Positions 1-13,216 of a stretch of 64,000 nt of DNA are shown in pieces. The DNA comes from Lota lota (Eukaryota; Chordata; Actinopteri; Gadiformes; Lotidae). Within the stretch, counting starts at the first letter, position 1. Each line of letters starts with the position of its first letter. The notes beneath the pieces are model-generated. The model worked only from the letters and a program-made list of their open reading frames with translations, was not told where the DNA came from and did no database searches. A program made the translations under genes and the position numbers. The stretch is taken from assembly GCA_026745465.1 (NCBI GenBank), contig JACYXH010000194.1:538001-602000 (forward strand). Reading direction: 5' to 3'.

Positions 1-2881
1 CTGTTTATGTGTGAATGTAATATTTTTATTGTAGCCTATGAATGTTAAAAAAAAAACATGTTCAAACAATTTGAGTGACTGATGGAAAAGGTTGAGGGAA
101 AAAGGCTGTTAGACCTACATGTGTACAAATATATGGATATTGGCCTACAGCCTGTTGCAGAATAGTCTAATTGAAGTCGTTTACAACAGTTTTCATGTTA
201 ACTTGTTGTTGATTTGTTGTTTGTGTCAACATGGGACAATGACAAACCGTCCCATGCCCATTGACTGTTTCTCTCAACATTAATGGCGGTTTGTTTATAT
301 CACTAGAGCTGTGTGAATTGTAATTGCAAAGGACACACTCACAATTACTTTAAAAACACTCCCCGCTTGTCTCTCCCTTCAAGTATAAAGGGTGTGTGCC
401 TGTTAAGGGAAAACCTCAGGATGTGTAAAACGACTTTCCCTGTTTTACGGTCAATTTTGGGAGGCTGCAGTTCCGTTGAGCAGAGTGCTGACAAGCTTGT
501 TTTTTTAATTGCCATCTGGTTACCGGGGCAGCAATTAAGAACGAGATCTCGCGAGCACACACCATGGATGTATAATAACGTTCACACGGCAAGACAACGC
601 TGTCATTCATCGCGCTCAGCAGTTATCAAATTCAACAGAAATAATAGGCTTACATTATTTTCTAATGTCCACAAGTGTGGCACCTTGGGTTTTTATAAAC
701 ACACAAACGTAGGCTATTTAACAGCTTTTTTTTTCGCAATGTGGTTGTAATAAATCCACAATGTGCGCAAGAGATATGTGAACTGCGATGGAGATTTCAT
801 CTATGGGGACCCTCGTCAACTGCAATACTGAAGCCTAGCAGGAGAGGGCGCGCTTATGTTTCAGATGAGATATTTATCAGAAATCTCTGTCACAGCGCTA
901 CAGTACTTGATTTAGGCTCTATTAGATACAAAGCAGTGGTGAAAAAATACTCACACTATATCAATATCACAATACAGAACATTTCGAACAAAAACCGAAA
1001 TAAAGCAATTAGAAGTCAAGTCGTTTCCCGTGAGAAAGACAGAAATAATGCCCTTAGCGGGTGCTCTCTAAAAATCTCTTGCCTTGCATCAGCCTGTAAA
1101 ACCTCACATCGATTTCCATTTGCGCCAAAACACATGACCATGTTTTACAAGTGACGACCATTGGAACATGGTTGTCCGTTATGGGGCGGGCGTGGTGCCG
1201 TGACCCGGTCCGATAGCAGCAGTCCAGCTCTGTTGACGCCACAGATCAACGCAGGTCAGCGTGCCCCAGGAGCATATTCAAACTTTGCAGACAAAAAGGA
1301 TCAACATGACACTTGAAATAAACAACACGCATCATAAAACAAACATGAAAGTGTTCGGAAGCCTGTGAGTAGTTTAATAGTTACTCCGATTTAGGATCGT
1401 CTGTAGCCTACTAGATCTTTGTTATCCTGTTGTCAACGGAATACCAAACACCACCTAGGTGGTGAAGGTTATCTGCTAGGCAGATATGGAACTGTACACT
1501 GTAGATTACTGAAAGACAAAAACAACTAACTTCAAATAATCTTTGAAGTTTGAGAACCTTGTACAGTAGTGTGGAACTCCAGTCTGTATAATGTCATAAA
1601 TCTTTTTTTTTCACAAACAAACATTGCCAAGTTCAACACACTATCATTAAAATAGGACGACAGATCCTGACTCCAAAGGTTAATTATAAGGGAAACTGAC
1701 AACAGTCAAAAACTGGCATAGCTTCAAAAGCAGTCCCATGTGCTGCGTGAAAAAACAACAACTGGACTAGGGTGTTGAGTAGCTCTAGGAATCAGAACAC
1801 AAGACATTTTTTGGTTTTTCCTTAGTGGTATAGTGCATACATCCATATTCAACCTGATACCAGCTGGAAAAACAAGCCTCTATTTTCATCTATCAATCTC
1901 AATTCCAGTCTGATTCCGGGCAGTCATGACACTATGGTACTGTGGATCTGGGAGAGGACACCCCCTCATCAGACCTCCAGTCCCCCCAGCCCATCTCCTC
2001 GACAGAGGACGCAGAAACAGTTTGAGCCAGTAATAGTCGTGCTCTGGGTCAGGACGATCTTGGCTTCACGGATGACTCAGAGGAGAGAACCCAGCCCTAC
2101 AGACGTTAACCGACTTGGTTGCCATGGTGAAGGAGTCTCTTGAGACCCTCCGGTTTGCCATACTTGTTATTTAAAACTGCCATTTTAAAATGTGTTAGTA
2201 CTTTAAGGTGTACTTTAAAACAGTTTACGGTGAAAAGGGTGTACACGAGAGTATGTCCTTGAAGCCATGGTAAGCAATCTGGAGAAATCAGCCAGAGTTA
2301 ACTAGATTTTGAAATTATCCAACTGAAATAATCCCACCCCTCCCTTCAGGCCTCCCTTCAGACCTCCCTCCAAGCCACTCCCCCAAAACACGTGACTGGC
2401 TCGCTAGCTTTAGCAATAGCTCTGCCTAGCCTTGTGGAAGACTCCGGTCATTCGCAATGAGTGCACGGGCAGGGTGCACGCAGGTAGCCGGGTATGTAGG
2501 TAGACCGACAGGTAGGCCTTCCAATCATTTCCTTATGCCGAATGGAATGATTGGACAGCCTTATTACAGGCCTGCGACAGCAACAGATACCCTTTTTTAT
2601 TTTTTGTCAGAACATTTTGCTTTATTGATTGCTGTCAGAATGTAAAAACAATTTCAACAATTACGACAAAAAAAGAAATCTTCCAAAATAAATAGTCTAC
2701 CGTAGCTATAAAGGTTTTCGAAAAGTATGGCTGAGGTATGTGTATCCATGCACAGTACTTACCTCGTGTAACTTTGCTTTCATCTGCAGTAATGTAGACA
2801 TATGAACTACAAATACATTGTGTCGCACAATGCACATCATCTAACATCTCATTTTGCACAAAGTAGTTGTGTGAATAATAA

Positions 2882-2883
<2 letters not shown>

Positions 2884-2955
<72 letters not shown>
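2884..2955. repeat. (TG)n microsatellite
   Basis: An uninterrupted TG dinucleotide run of 72 nt in intergenic DNA. It generates spurious Cys-Val and Thr-His reading frames. Confidence 0.97.
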
Positions 2956-2962
<7 letters not shown>

Positions 2963-5877
2963 AAAAGGGTAGGTAATAATTTCCTGATAACTAAGTTGAC
3001 AATACGTAGTATTATGTATATTGTATTACAAGTACACACCATAAAGGTTCACATCAGGTCTAAATGTTAAAATAAACTAATTATAAAGGTTAGGCTTAGC
3101 CTTCTTGCTGAGGCCCTGCACGTTTATGGTAACTATCCCAAGGAAACACCAGGGAAATCAAACATCCATAGGGCCAGCACTGAGCAAAACAAGGGCTCCA
3201 TTTTACCCCAATTACAAAAACAGATTTGTCCACACTGTAACAGAAGGCGCAATACCAAAGTCCTGGCCAAGTTCACAGTCCCAGTCAAAGTTTCCATGAG
3301 TGAGCTGTTGTTAGCTCCAAGCAATGGAAAAACAAGAGTGCTAGCATTAGGAACAAACCAGTTATCAGCCCTGAATCACTGTCCCAGCAGGTTGTTTGGT
3401 CACAAATACTCCTCACACATTGAGCTGTTCCCTTGCTGAACTACAGGGCTGGATCACCCCGTAGGATGAAGTTAACGCAGAAGAACTTGCATGGGGATAT
3501 TTGGTGTTGTTACATTTTTTGGCTGAAATGCCCTTCGATACATCCTATAGAAATACACTAAAAAATTGCCCCAAATAGACACTTTAAATAGTCTGTGGCT
3601 TTGACAAAAAGCACCACATTGTTGGTAAGAGTTCGTCAAACCAATGCCTAAATGTTGATTTTTTTACTAGAGATGTAAACCTAATTGAGTGTTTTGCTGT
3701 AGTCCTGTGTCAGATCACCAGCCATATGTTAACGCCTCTTCGACCATGGTTATTTGTCTCACAGCACCCTCTGCATCGGGACACTGAAGAGTTAAGTACG
3801 AGGCGAGGAAACGCCTGTTCCTCCAGAACAATAAGTCATAAAGTGTATTTCCTGTGGAGGAGTGAGTGCCTCCCTGGGTATAATCATGACAGGATGAGGG
3901 ACAGGAGGACAGTGGTCCATGTGCCCTCTGGACACAAACAAAAAGTCCAAAGGCCTCCAGAGCAGAAACAACATGTTTTCCACCAAGCCGACCAATGGCT
4001 CCTATTCCTGCAGGAGCCATTGGCCCTCGTGTCCATGAAGTGGTCGTAAAGCGCTCTGTGGTTGCTTTTCAAGGCCGTGGGTGGAAAGATATATATTGTT
4101 TTTGTTTGGTATATTTTTAAAACTATTTTGATGTGTCGTGACGTGTTTAAATGAGGTAAAGGTGAGCATGTAAGTTTGCCAGAATTTGGAATGTTCTTAG
4201 AATTTGGTTAAACTGTCATCACACAACAATACATAGAGCGTCTTTATGTAACATAATAACACTAAGATAACACTTTATTATTAATTTGGAGGGAAATACA
4301 GTAGGACAGAAGTAATAAAGATAAAATTGGGCAACACTGTGGTTCAAAAGATGACCCCCACTTACACATCTCTCCTCAAAACAATAAAACATCACTGATT
4401 AGCTATGTAACCATATAGATAACTCTGTCCGTGGTGTGTATGGCAATCACGGGCCCCACTCCCCAGCAGGTGGGAGTGTGGGGGATAGAGTCATCTATGG
4501 GAGGGGGGGGGTCACTTCACGAGAGGTCAGCACTCAGTACATGCGTGAACAGGGTGATACGATTGGACGTGGATGTACAAAAATAGAGTGCAGCACACAT
4601 TCTTCATCCCCAACCCCCTGCCCCAACTCCAACTGAATATGGTATGATTGTGAAGGGATGTATTTGGAAATTTACTTGAATGTTGGGAGTGTTTAGGTTT
4701 TAGTTTGTGTGAAAGTGTTGCTGGAATGCGAAAGAAAAAGGTCCCACAACTTAACAGAACAAAACTGTGCAACAGACAATGTATAAAATGTCGTTCCCAG
4801 TCCATCAGAAGTTAGATGTGATATATACAATATGTACAAGGATTTGGCATGCAATTCATGTCAAACATCATATGAACTTGTTCTGAGCCAATTCCCCCAT
4901 TAAAGTTTTGAAATAAAACAGCTTTTCATTATGAATTCTGATTCCATACTCAGAATTCTAAACGGATCCATATTTTATTCAATTCTGATTCTGATTTGTG
5001 TGAGTTAACTGACCATAAACACGATGCAAAATGAATTATATCGAGCAATGTCAACAGAACCACTACAATTCTTACACTGATCCTAATCAATCTGATCCAA
5101 ATCCCTGTAAAACACACAAACAGAACTTCAAACCGTCAGCAAATCAACACCTACACACAACGTATTCTGTGTGGGCCAAATAAAATTCATTCATCCTGAA
5201 AACCAGACATATACCCGTTGTGTTGAATCCTTACTAACTTAGCCTTAATTTAAGTGGGCTTCATCCACCAACTCAGGGGACCCTCCGGTGAACAGACGCT
5301 GGCTACTGGGTGAAAGTGCATCCAAGATCCAGAGATCGCAGAAAGGCCCCCAAAGCGCAGGGCCCTTGTGGATGCAGATTATCCGTGTGAGGAATGTAGG
5401 CGAAGGGTCACAGGAAGAAACCGAATGGAATTCAAACCTTTGAATTGAAAATAACAGCCGCCTTGGACTTGAGTAGTGAGCCCGTGGCACACGACGTCAC
5501 GCACACACACAACGACGCCGCGGCGTGGACTGCGGTGTGTGCGTGATGTCCAACTCTGCGCTTTCTACGTGCCTTCACAGCGTAACGAATGAAAACTATT
5601 TAGGGAACAAACGGAGACCCGTTTATGTCATGCCGCCACAAAGGCAATTTGGGCGTGACGTTGAAACAGGGTTAGCAGACGTCTGGTGTCTGGTTTGGAA
5701 TACGGTATTTCGCTTGCACACGTTCAACCTTCATGGTGTAGCCGAAACATCTGAACAAAACATCCCACAGACTACACATTTCCCATAAAGTTATAGGCAA
5801 TGCCGTTTATTAGAAGTACTTTGACCTTAATGGTCAGTGGCCATCAACCCTTTCAAAATAAAAATAAATACACAGTA

Positions 5878-5878
<1 letters not shown>

Positions 5879-5908
<30 letters not shown>

Positions 5909-5951
5909 ATCAAACACAGCTGATCTCACAGTAAACAATGGGTTGCTGTGA

Positions 5952-6012
<61 letters not shown>

Positions 6013-6030
6013 GCACACACACGCCAGTGT
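5879..6030. repeat. Twin poly-C tracts plus (CA)n
   Basis: A run of 30 C (5879-5908), a 46-nt spacer, a second run of about 44 C (5955-5998), then an imperfect CA stretch. The second is the longest homopolymer in the window. Exact lengths may be affected by sequencing or assembly error. Confidence 0.93.
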
Positions 6031-7046
6031 GTGTGTGTGTGTAGCTGGGGGCACTCTGAGGCCCCCGACTGGGTGACGCAAGACAGCCCGAAAGTGGAAT
6101 CACGTTCACCTTTCACACAGTGACCCAGTGCCGCCACAAACCACAGCACCCGTACTGCTCGGCTCGAGCGTACCGAGTAGCGTAATGACGTTATCCATCT
6201 GCGTGCAGAAACACTGGTCCGCGCGATTTGTGGCAAAAGATAGACTTAAATAAACGGAATCTCCCTCCATGCGTTTTCTCCTAAAGAGCAGACTTAATGA
6301 ATTAATTCATAATGTATTTATCTTTGATCCAATAAATATAACCATCTAAAGCAAGCAATTATACATACTGAACAGGCCTATATGTCTGTACCATATGTGT
6401 ATTATAAGAACTGTAGACATTCTTTGGACTGAACTGCAGGAAAACGATCCCACTAGGCTACGTGTCCAGTATCGCGTATCGCGAGCTTCAGCTGGCGTTG
6501 GACCGGACGGGGAGCGCAGACCTGCGCGAGGATACGTGCATCCTCGCCACGCGCTGTTCTCCCCGCGCGCGGCCAACATCATTCTGCTACGGTGCTGTTC
6601 CACACCGTGACGGCTGTCACGTTTACCTTACCGACCGGTCTCGGGCTGCACACTACACGTTCTAGGCGTATAAATGTAGTTCCACTAATCCAGAAAACAC
6701 AACTCTACATAAACGTAACTGCGAAACTCGTATGTCTTGTTTAACAAGATAATTCGGTATTTTGTTCGTCTGGGTTCTACATATTGATCAAATAAAAACT
6801 GGTTTTGAATCCCTGTTGTTATTTTTGTTTTATATAGAGGCAAACTTGTACATAATAAATACTCACTGGCCTAATATTAAATGTTCAGCTTCCATTGGTT
6901 CTTAACCACTACACGTTGCATTATATAACATTACTTATGTAACTGTACCTGTTTAAAAAAAACGGTTTAAACCAGTTTAAGCATCCAAACATCTACTTTC
7001 AATAACATAGTCTGCCAGCAATCAGGGAACAACGCCTGTGTGCTAG

Positions 7047-7050
<4 letters not shown>

Positions 7051-7137
<87 letters not shown>

Positions 7138-7140
7138 TGC
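7051..7140. repeat. (TG)n grading into (GTGC)n
   Basis: A TG dinucleotide run from 7051 changes at about 7119 into a GTGC tetranucleotide run ending near 7140, a compound microsatellite. Confidence 0.95.
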
Positions 7141-7926
7141 ATGTGTGCGAGTGCGGGATGAACTTTCCCCTACTTCTCACAGTGACGCGTTGACAGCATT
7201 CTTGCGGCTCGAGCGTGTTCCGGACTCGAACGCAGACTTTGCTGCTTGGGATTTCACAATGCAGAAATCCCTTTGGCTCTGCTAGCATATGATGTGAATT
7301 CTCATTAGACAACATGGTAATCGATTAACTAAGCGAGAGAGAAAGGATTAACAGCCCTGTTATAGACACTATTCTGTATGTTAATTGCAGCCAACAACTC
7401 TTGGTGGAGCCAGCTCCATTTCTCTGTATTGTGCTACATATGTTTGCATACAACGCATACATTGAAGCATAACTTGCAAATGTCACGAGAAGGAGTGTTA
7501 ATGCAATGTGTATGAGAATTGTTCTATGTATTTGGTTTACCGTGCACTGTGGTTTGCTTTATTCAACGGCTAAAAAATCGATATCAAAAGAATGCTTTAC
7601 AGCCCACATCCATCAGTGTTAACATTTTATATCAGAATGAAATATGAGGACGTCTATTAAAATGGAGGCCTGATCCTCTCCTGCTAAGAGAGGTGTGTGC
7701 CAGTTCCAAATGTCTGCTGCCGGTTGGGCCGGTTGGGAGGAAGCTGCATCACCGGTTAGGTTGGCGCACACGGTGTGTCTCTGCCTGACTCATGCAGCCT
7801 CTGCCTTGCATCATGGCCACAGACGGGCCTCATAAGGACAATAACAATAAGAACACAAGGAAACCCCCCCCCCCCCCCCCCCCCCTCCTCCTGCTCCCTG
7901 CTCCCTCCTCCCCCACCCCACCCATC

Positions 7927-7982
7927 AGCCAATCGGAGCGGGCGCTCATCCCGCTGCTTTGTGCAGGCAGAAGCTATATAAA
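7927..7982 (+). promoter_or_regulatory. angptl4: angptl4 core promoter (CCAAT and TATA boxes)
   Basis: A CCAAT box (AGCCAATCGG, 7927-7936) lies 38 nt upstream of a strong TATA box (TATATAAA, 7975-7982). Usual spacing puts transcription start near 8005-8012, just before the (GA)n run, giving a leader of about 115 nt and no 5' intron. The C-rich stretch at 7864-7920 lies just upstream. The boxes are seen; the start site is inferred. Confidence 0.75.
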
Positions 7983-8011
7983 CCGTCCTCATTGCCTGGA
8001 TAGGAGTACAA

Positions 8012-8015
<4 letters not shown>

Positions 8016-8069
<54 letters not shown>
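8016..8069 (+). repeat. (GA)n in the angptl4 5' leader
   Basis: About 27 GA units between the TATA box and the start codon. By position it should be transcribed as most of the 5' untranslated region. Confidence 0.93.
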
Positions 8070-8071
<2 letters not shown>

Positions 8072-8123
8072 TTCCCAACTGAAGACAGACAGTCACACGC
8101 TCGCCACACTACCGACGACTACA

Positions 8124-11100
8124 ATGCAGAACGCCGTGCTACTCCTGCTCCTGGTCGCGGTCCTGCTGTACGCAGGGTCCTCGCTGCCCGTGGAGAGGAA
8201 GGACAGGGGGTCCCAGATTGGCAGGGGCCCCTACGCCTCCTGGGACGACATGAACGTGGTGGCCCACGGGCTCCTGCAGCTGGGCCAGGGTCTGAAGGAG
8301 CACGTGGAGAAGACCAAGGCCCAGATGAAGGAGGTCAACAACCAGCTGAAGACCCTGAACGGCAGCCTGGTGGTGCTGGGCTCCGCGGGCCGCCGGGGCC
8401 GGGCTCCGGAGGAAGGGGCCAGGGTGGAGCTGGGGCGAGGAGGGGAGATGGCCGTGGAGCTCCGGGCACAGATGGAGGAGCTGAAGTCGGAGAGGCAGAG
8501 TCTGCGATCCCGGCTGGAGCGGGTGGAGGAGAAGGTGAACAGAGGGCTGAAGGAGCCGTGGGTGGAGGGGAATTCCAGCGACGACGGAGACACCGCCGCT
8601 ATCCAAGTAAGAGCAGTAACTACCGACATGGGCCGTTGTTTTAAATCAAAGAACTGTTGGTGGGTTTCAAGTAAAATCGCTGTCGGTCCAAACAATACGA
8701 TGTACTTTGCCTTTGCGTTGTGTCAAAGTGCTGATATTGCACACCCCCTTGTAAAACATGTATTGACATATAAACGATGGGCTTCCATTTTTCATTATTT
8801 TATTTAAAAAGTCATAGTATTGGAATTCAAAAGGAGACTCCAGACTGTAGTTAAATGTCATGGGGACTGGTTTGGGTCAAAACAAAAATAGAATCGTAGA
8901 GGCAAACAACTGGTATTTCATTTCAGTTCACAACAGGAAGTCATTTCAGTCACAGTTGGTAGTCTTTTCGGTTTCAACAGTTTTAAGTGACACTGAAAAA
9001 CCCAAAAGACCCTGCAGAACATGACGTGGGACATATACGGTTCTGTTTCCTTCTACAGAGAACACTGGAAGCCCAGAACAGACGCATTGACGACCTGCTG
9101 GAAAAAATCAGACAGCAGCAAGACAAGCTGGAGAAGCAGGGGCTACACCTACAGGCTCTGCACACCAAGGTACCTAGCCCGTGCCTCCTAGCCTCCTAGC
9201 CTCACAGTCTCCTAGCGTCCTCACCTACCAGCCTCCTAGCCCCCTCACCTACTAGCCTCCTAACCTTGCAGCCTCCTAGCCTCCCAGTCTCCTAACCTTG
9301 CAGCCTCCTAGCCTCCCAGTCTCCTAACCTTGCAGCCTCCTAGCCTCCCAGCCTCCTAACCTCGCAGCCTCCCAGCCTCCTAACCTCGCAGCCTCCTAAC
9401 CTCCCAGCCTCCTAGCCTCCCAGCCTCCTAACCTTGCAGCCTCCTAACCTCCCAGCCTCCTAGCCCGCTGACTGAGTGAGACAACAGGGGAGGGGGAACA
9501 GTGGCGTGTTCAGACTCATTGAGAAGGGGTGATGGTGGCAGTAACACTAGCTTTGTAGAATGGAGCAGGGAATGTATACTTCACAAAATCACCATGACAA
9601 ATGCCAACCTGATTATCTGTCCACAAAATATAGGAAAATTAAAACATGCATAACAAATAAACATTGTGTAGCATTGTCTAGTTAAAGCACATGTATGTTC
9701 CGATTTTGTTGAAAGTTGAAATCGTATCAATTTACAGATTTAGTGGGATAGGCCTATGCCACCCCAGAAAAGGCAAAATGAGAAGCAGGCTTGGTTTGGT
9801 TGGTCGGAAACAAATCCAAATCTGTCATCACAACTTGACTGAACATCACTACTGCTGCATCCTAATCCGCTTGTGTTCTCCCTAGATGGGCCAGAGGAGA
9901 GCTAAGGTGCACAGACACAGCCACGAAGACACAGCCGCGAGGGGAGTCCTCCAAAGCAACAATCGACAAACAGGTAGGAACATGGAGAGGACGCTCTTAT
10001 TTTGAAGACACTATCCGTTCCTCTCTAAGAAAAGCTGTAAATGATACAGACAAACATATTTCATTTGAATCCAGAAAGATCCTGTACTCTATGATGGGGC
10101 AGATGCTTTAGAACTGAAATAGTCTTAAAAAAGTGGAAATCCTCCACTTGGACTGAACATAAAAAACATTTAAAAGGTTTCTTCAGCTATATTTCACACT
10201 ATTCAAGCATTCGTACACTTTAACTTTTTACATGTGCAAGGGAACACTTTCTACCAAGCAAATCATTTCAAACTGAAGTGTACCTTAACCTCAGAGTTAA
10301 TAAAACACATACTCAAGCATCTGGCTGGCAGGGAATCGCACAGGCAGTCCAAAGGTGGATGAACATGCATTCTAACTCACCGACATTCCTGAGCAGTCAG
10401 CAAACAAAGAAAGTCAACAAAAGAATTCAGAAGGCACCATTCTCGCTTAACGTCACACCATTTGGTACAGTCCAGAGTCGTTCCTTTAAAGTATTGTTCT
10501 CATAAATGAAACCCTATGAAATGAAACCTGGTAGATATGAATGCGTAAATATCAGTCGAATCAGGGAACGCTTTGGAAATCTTGCTTCAAGCCTAAAAGA
10601 CTCCAAAAACCTATTTCTTAGTGAAACGTTTGGACTAAGTTATTTTCTCCCTCACTCCTACAGAATGCTTGGCTGACACTTGATTAAGGGTTCTGACCGT
10701 GTATTCTGTCTTTGTCTCAGCCAGTGCAGGTTTGCCCAGAGATTGCCATGAGGTGTTTATGAACGGCCGGCGAGACAGCGGTGTGTACACCATCCAGCCA
10801 GCCACCTCCGACCCCTTCAGCGTGCTCTGTGACATCAACTCAGGTGGGTCCCGCAGAATCAGCGGCTCTGTTAAATCATCCGAAACAGGAAGAAAATAAA
10901 GAACTGTTTCGGACTTGAAGCAAGATTGCAAGGGCCTTAATAGCTTCCTCCTGCTGAGCAGATGGTGGATGGACAGTGATCCAGAAACGCCACGATGGAT
11001 CCCAAAACTTCAACCAGCTGTGGGAAAGCTATCAGAAGGGATTTGGAAATCTCAACAGTAAGTACAAAAAAATCTAAGTCCATAAATATTTGTCAACCCT

Positions 11101-12022
11101 TACATTAAGTAAAGTGTGATTCAACATGTCCCAATCAGCAAGACCAGAATAACTTTAAACCACTCCTTCTCTCCCTCAGGTGAGTTCTGGTTGGGTCTGG
11201 ACCACATCCACTCCCTGTCCAATCAGGGGCTGTACACCCTGCAGGTGCAGCTCTCTGATTGGACAGGAGAACAGCAGCTGGTGATCTACCAGTTCCAATT
11301 GGACGGCCCAGAGAACGACTACGCCCTGCACCTCACGCCGACCTCTCCCACTGGCGTTTCAGCAGGCGCCATGGCAACCGGAGCCTCTGGTTTGCCCTTC
11401 TCCACCTCGGACCGAGACAATGACCTCAGCGGTGAAATCAACTGTGCCAAGTCTCTCTCAGGTACTTACTACCAAACCTCTCTCACGAGAACGCATCTTA
11501 TCGGGGTTCTTCAAACGTAGTCCTGGACAAACTGGGCCCGCCCTCAACTGTGTGATATTAGTTAGGGATGGTGAAGTGGGCTAGGGTCTCTGACTCCCAG
11601 CTGAGAGGTACTGGGTTCGATCCCCAATAGTCAGAGGCGACCCGTAGCAGTTCAGTGTAATCAATAAAGCCACCAGAACCAGTGCAGTAGCAGAAGATGT
11701 TCAGACTCTCAACGGAAAGGCTCTGGGTTCAAGTATCCTGCTGACTGCAAGACAAACCCCGAACCCAACATCCCAAAAAGAAAAGAGAAAAGAAAACAGA
11801 GAGCTAAGCTTTGATGCAGTGGGACGCTAACCAGGGTGTGATTTTGTTGCAGGGGGCTGGTGGTTCAGCAGGTGCGGCGAATGGAACCTGAACGGCCGCT
11901 ATCCCAAAAGACATCTCAACCGGCAACGGTCTCCAAGGCAACAGATGTCCTGGGCAACCGCATCAGGTAGCAGGAGCGCCCTGAAGTCTGTTGTGATGAA
12001 GATCGCACCGTTCAGAGATTAA
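8124..12022 (+). CDS. angptl4: Angiopoietin-like 4 (seven coding exons)
   Basis: A secreted inhibitor of lipoprotein lipase that raises plasma triglyceride. Exons are 8124-8606, 9059-9169, 9886-9973, 10721-10843, 10962-11057, 11180-11461 and 11853-12022. All junctions are GT-AG and in frame, giving 450 residues (human 406). Residues 1-20 form a signal peptide. The lipase-inhibiting segment [19 protein letters not shown] (38-56) is nearly identical to human; D42 sits where human has E40. A Gln/Lys/Glu-rich coiled coil runs to about residue 198. The fibrinogen-like domain begins near C236 and keeps two cysteine pairs, the second in INCAK and SRCGEW. NGS and NSS are possible glycosylation sites. 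At the human RRKR processing site, exon 3 has RRAK (202-205), while RRGR occurs at 90-93. Identity is firm; cleavage differences are inference. Confidence 0.96.
9180..9470 (+). repeat. CCTCCTAGC-type minisatellite in angptl4 intron 2
   Basis: A degenerate tandem array built from CTCCTAGC, CTCCTAAC, CTCCCAG and CTTGCAG blocks. It starts a few nucleotides after the exon 2 donor and runs for about 290 nt. The strand is strongly pyrimidine-rich. Confidence 0.85.
11555..11665 (+). mobile_element. tRNA-derived SINE fragment in angptl4 intron 6
   Basis: The stretch carries a polymerase III B box, GGGTTCGATCCCC (11613-11625), preceded at the expected distance by an A-box-like segment. It does not fold as a complete tRNA, so it is read as a SINE head. 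A second weaker B-box-like GGTTCAAGTATCC lies downstream near 11730. Confidence 0.65.
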
Positions 12023-12383
12023 ACCGTATATTGTCTACTGTCTGTCAGCTTACTGCCAATATGACTCGTTTCAAGTTTCAACTTTTGTATACTGAAAAAA
12101 CTAAAACAAAAATAATGTTTGCTTATCATAAAGAACACATTAGGTTTTTGCCAATTGCAATGTGCCAAAGTGATTTTCTACTGAAAGCTGAACTAAGAAG
12201 CAGCTATTTATATGCTATGCTATACATTATCTCACTGTTTCAGTGGCCCCTCAGTCTTAATGACTGCCAACACCGTATGTCCTTTATAAGGACATTGCTT
12301 ATGATTCACGTGGCAGCTGTTTGATCATTCACTCCTGTCATCTGCTTTTTTTATTACTTTTACATATGTTGTATTTATACCTG

Positions 12384-12389
12384 ATTAAA
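12384..12389 (+). terminator. angptl4: Candidate angptl4 polyadenylation signal (ATTAAA)
   Basis: ATTAAA lies 362 nt after the stop codon in AT-rich sequence, the first plausible hexamer found. The choice is tentative. Confidence 0.45.
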
Positions 12390-13210
12390 TGTTGATGACT
12401 AATTATTTAAGGGTCAAAACATATATATTTTTGAAACGTCTGTGTGTGCTCCTTATGTAGCCAACTGGGAAAGTGTTCTGGGCTCACAGTCCTGTGGGCC
12501 GCTTGGAATAATAACCAGCAGTTCACCAACTGCCCCACATACACGACCAAATAGACAATGAGTTCAACTGTTGTCCAAAAAACACAAAAAGCCGCTTATT
12601 CATGTCACCATTTCCTAATTACATTTTACGATTATCCTTATTTATGAGAGCATAACAATACTTCGGACGCGAGTTTCCCGATTTGACTTCGCTGCAGCAC
12701 CACACTGCCCCCTGCCGTAGAAAAGCTGAAGCATCAAATGAAGACCACTCCAGTCGCGTCCTCGTTATCAGTATAAAACAAGCTACGGATGTAAAAACTA
12801 GAAACAACGTGGTAGTGCTCGGGTACTAATCGAATTATATTATGTGTAATTAATTTGAACAGTATACATAGATGTATTGGGTTCGGTAGTCCTAATGGCA
12901 ATAACATTTAGTATGGGAGGTTACTTGGGTCAATAAATGATAAGGTTTATTTAATTGATTTCATACTTTCAATTAGACTTCCCTTAATACCTTTACTTAC
13001 CATGGTGCGTATTTGTGTGCAGGTAGCAACGATAAGGCAAACAAACAAGGAAACTTGAGCGAGATTACTTTGAAATATACGGATAAAAGAAAATCCAGCT
13101 TTCCATAGACAAACTCAAGTGTTTACTGCTAATACTTTAGTGACAGCTTTACACCCGTTTCCATAGAAGCCTTTCCAATTCACAAAAACAACATCATTAT
13201 GTTTAAAACT
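12390..13210. other. Intergenic gap between angptl4 and dazap1 (tail to tail)
   Basis: A gap of about 800 nt between converging genes. Short exon-like open stretches occur near 12461-12554 but match nothing I recognise. The rest is AT-rich unique sequence. Confidence 0.5.
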
Positions 13211-13216
13211 TTTATT
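13211..13216 (-). terminator. dazap1: dazap1 polyadenylation signal (AATAAA)
   Basis: TTTATT on the given strand reads AATAAA on the dazap1 strand. It lies 768 nt beyond the stop codon. The AU-rich stretch from here to 13983 is the probable 3' untranslated region, with a 15-nt poly-C on the mRNA strand near 13630. Confidence 0.6.

Larger units (their letters stand above)
1..7770. other. Intergenic region upstream of angptl4
   Basis: No coding exon could be recognised on either strand. Open frames here are short or come from simple repeats, and none resembles a known family. The stretch holds a (TG)n run (2884-2955), two poly-C runs followed by (CA)n (5879-6030) and a (TG)n/(GTGC)n run (7051-7140). 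Two CpG-richer patches, about 5490-5530 with the CRE-like octamer GACGTCAC at 5493-5500, and about 6120-6660, could be regulatory, but nothing next to them looks like a first exon. Confidence 0.6.

Noticed and set aside
2635..3070. Open frames rich in Cys-Val or Thr-His on both strands, also near 7040, 30550, 40850, 44209, 59400 and 60100
   Set aside because: They are translations of dinucleotide repeats with no start context, splice sites or family resemblance.
8139..8695. Long open frames of about 155 codons antisense to angptl4 exon 1
   Set aside because: They are shadows of a GC-rich coding exon; the plus-strand frame matches angptl4 with a signal peptide and the lipase-binding motif.
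12459..12554. Exon-like 96-nt open stretch after angptl4 with an acceptor-like TTATGTAG
   Set aside because: Two frames are equally open, no family is recognised and no matching upstream exon was found; chance is likely.
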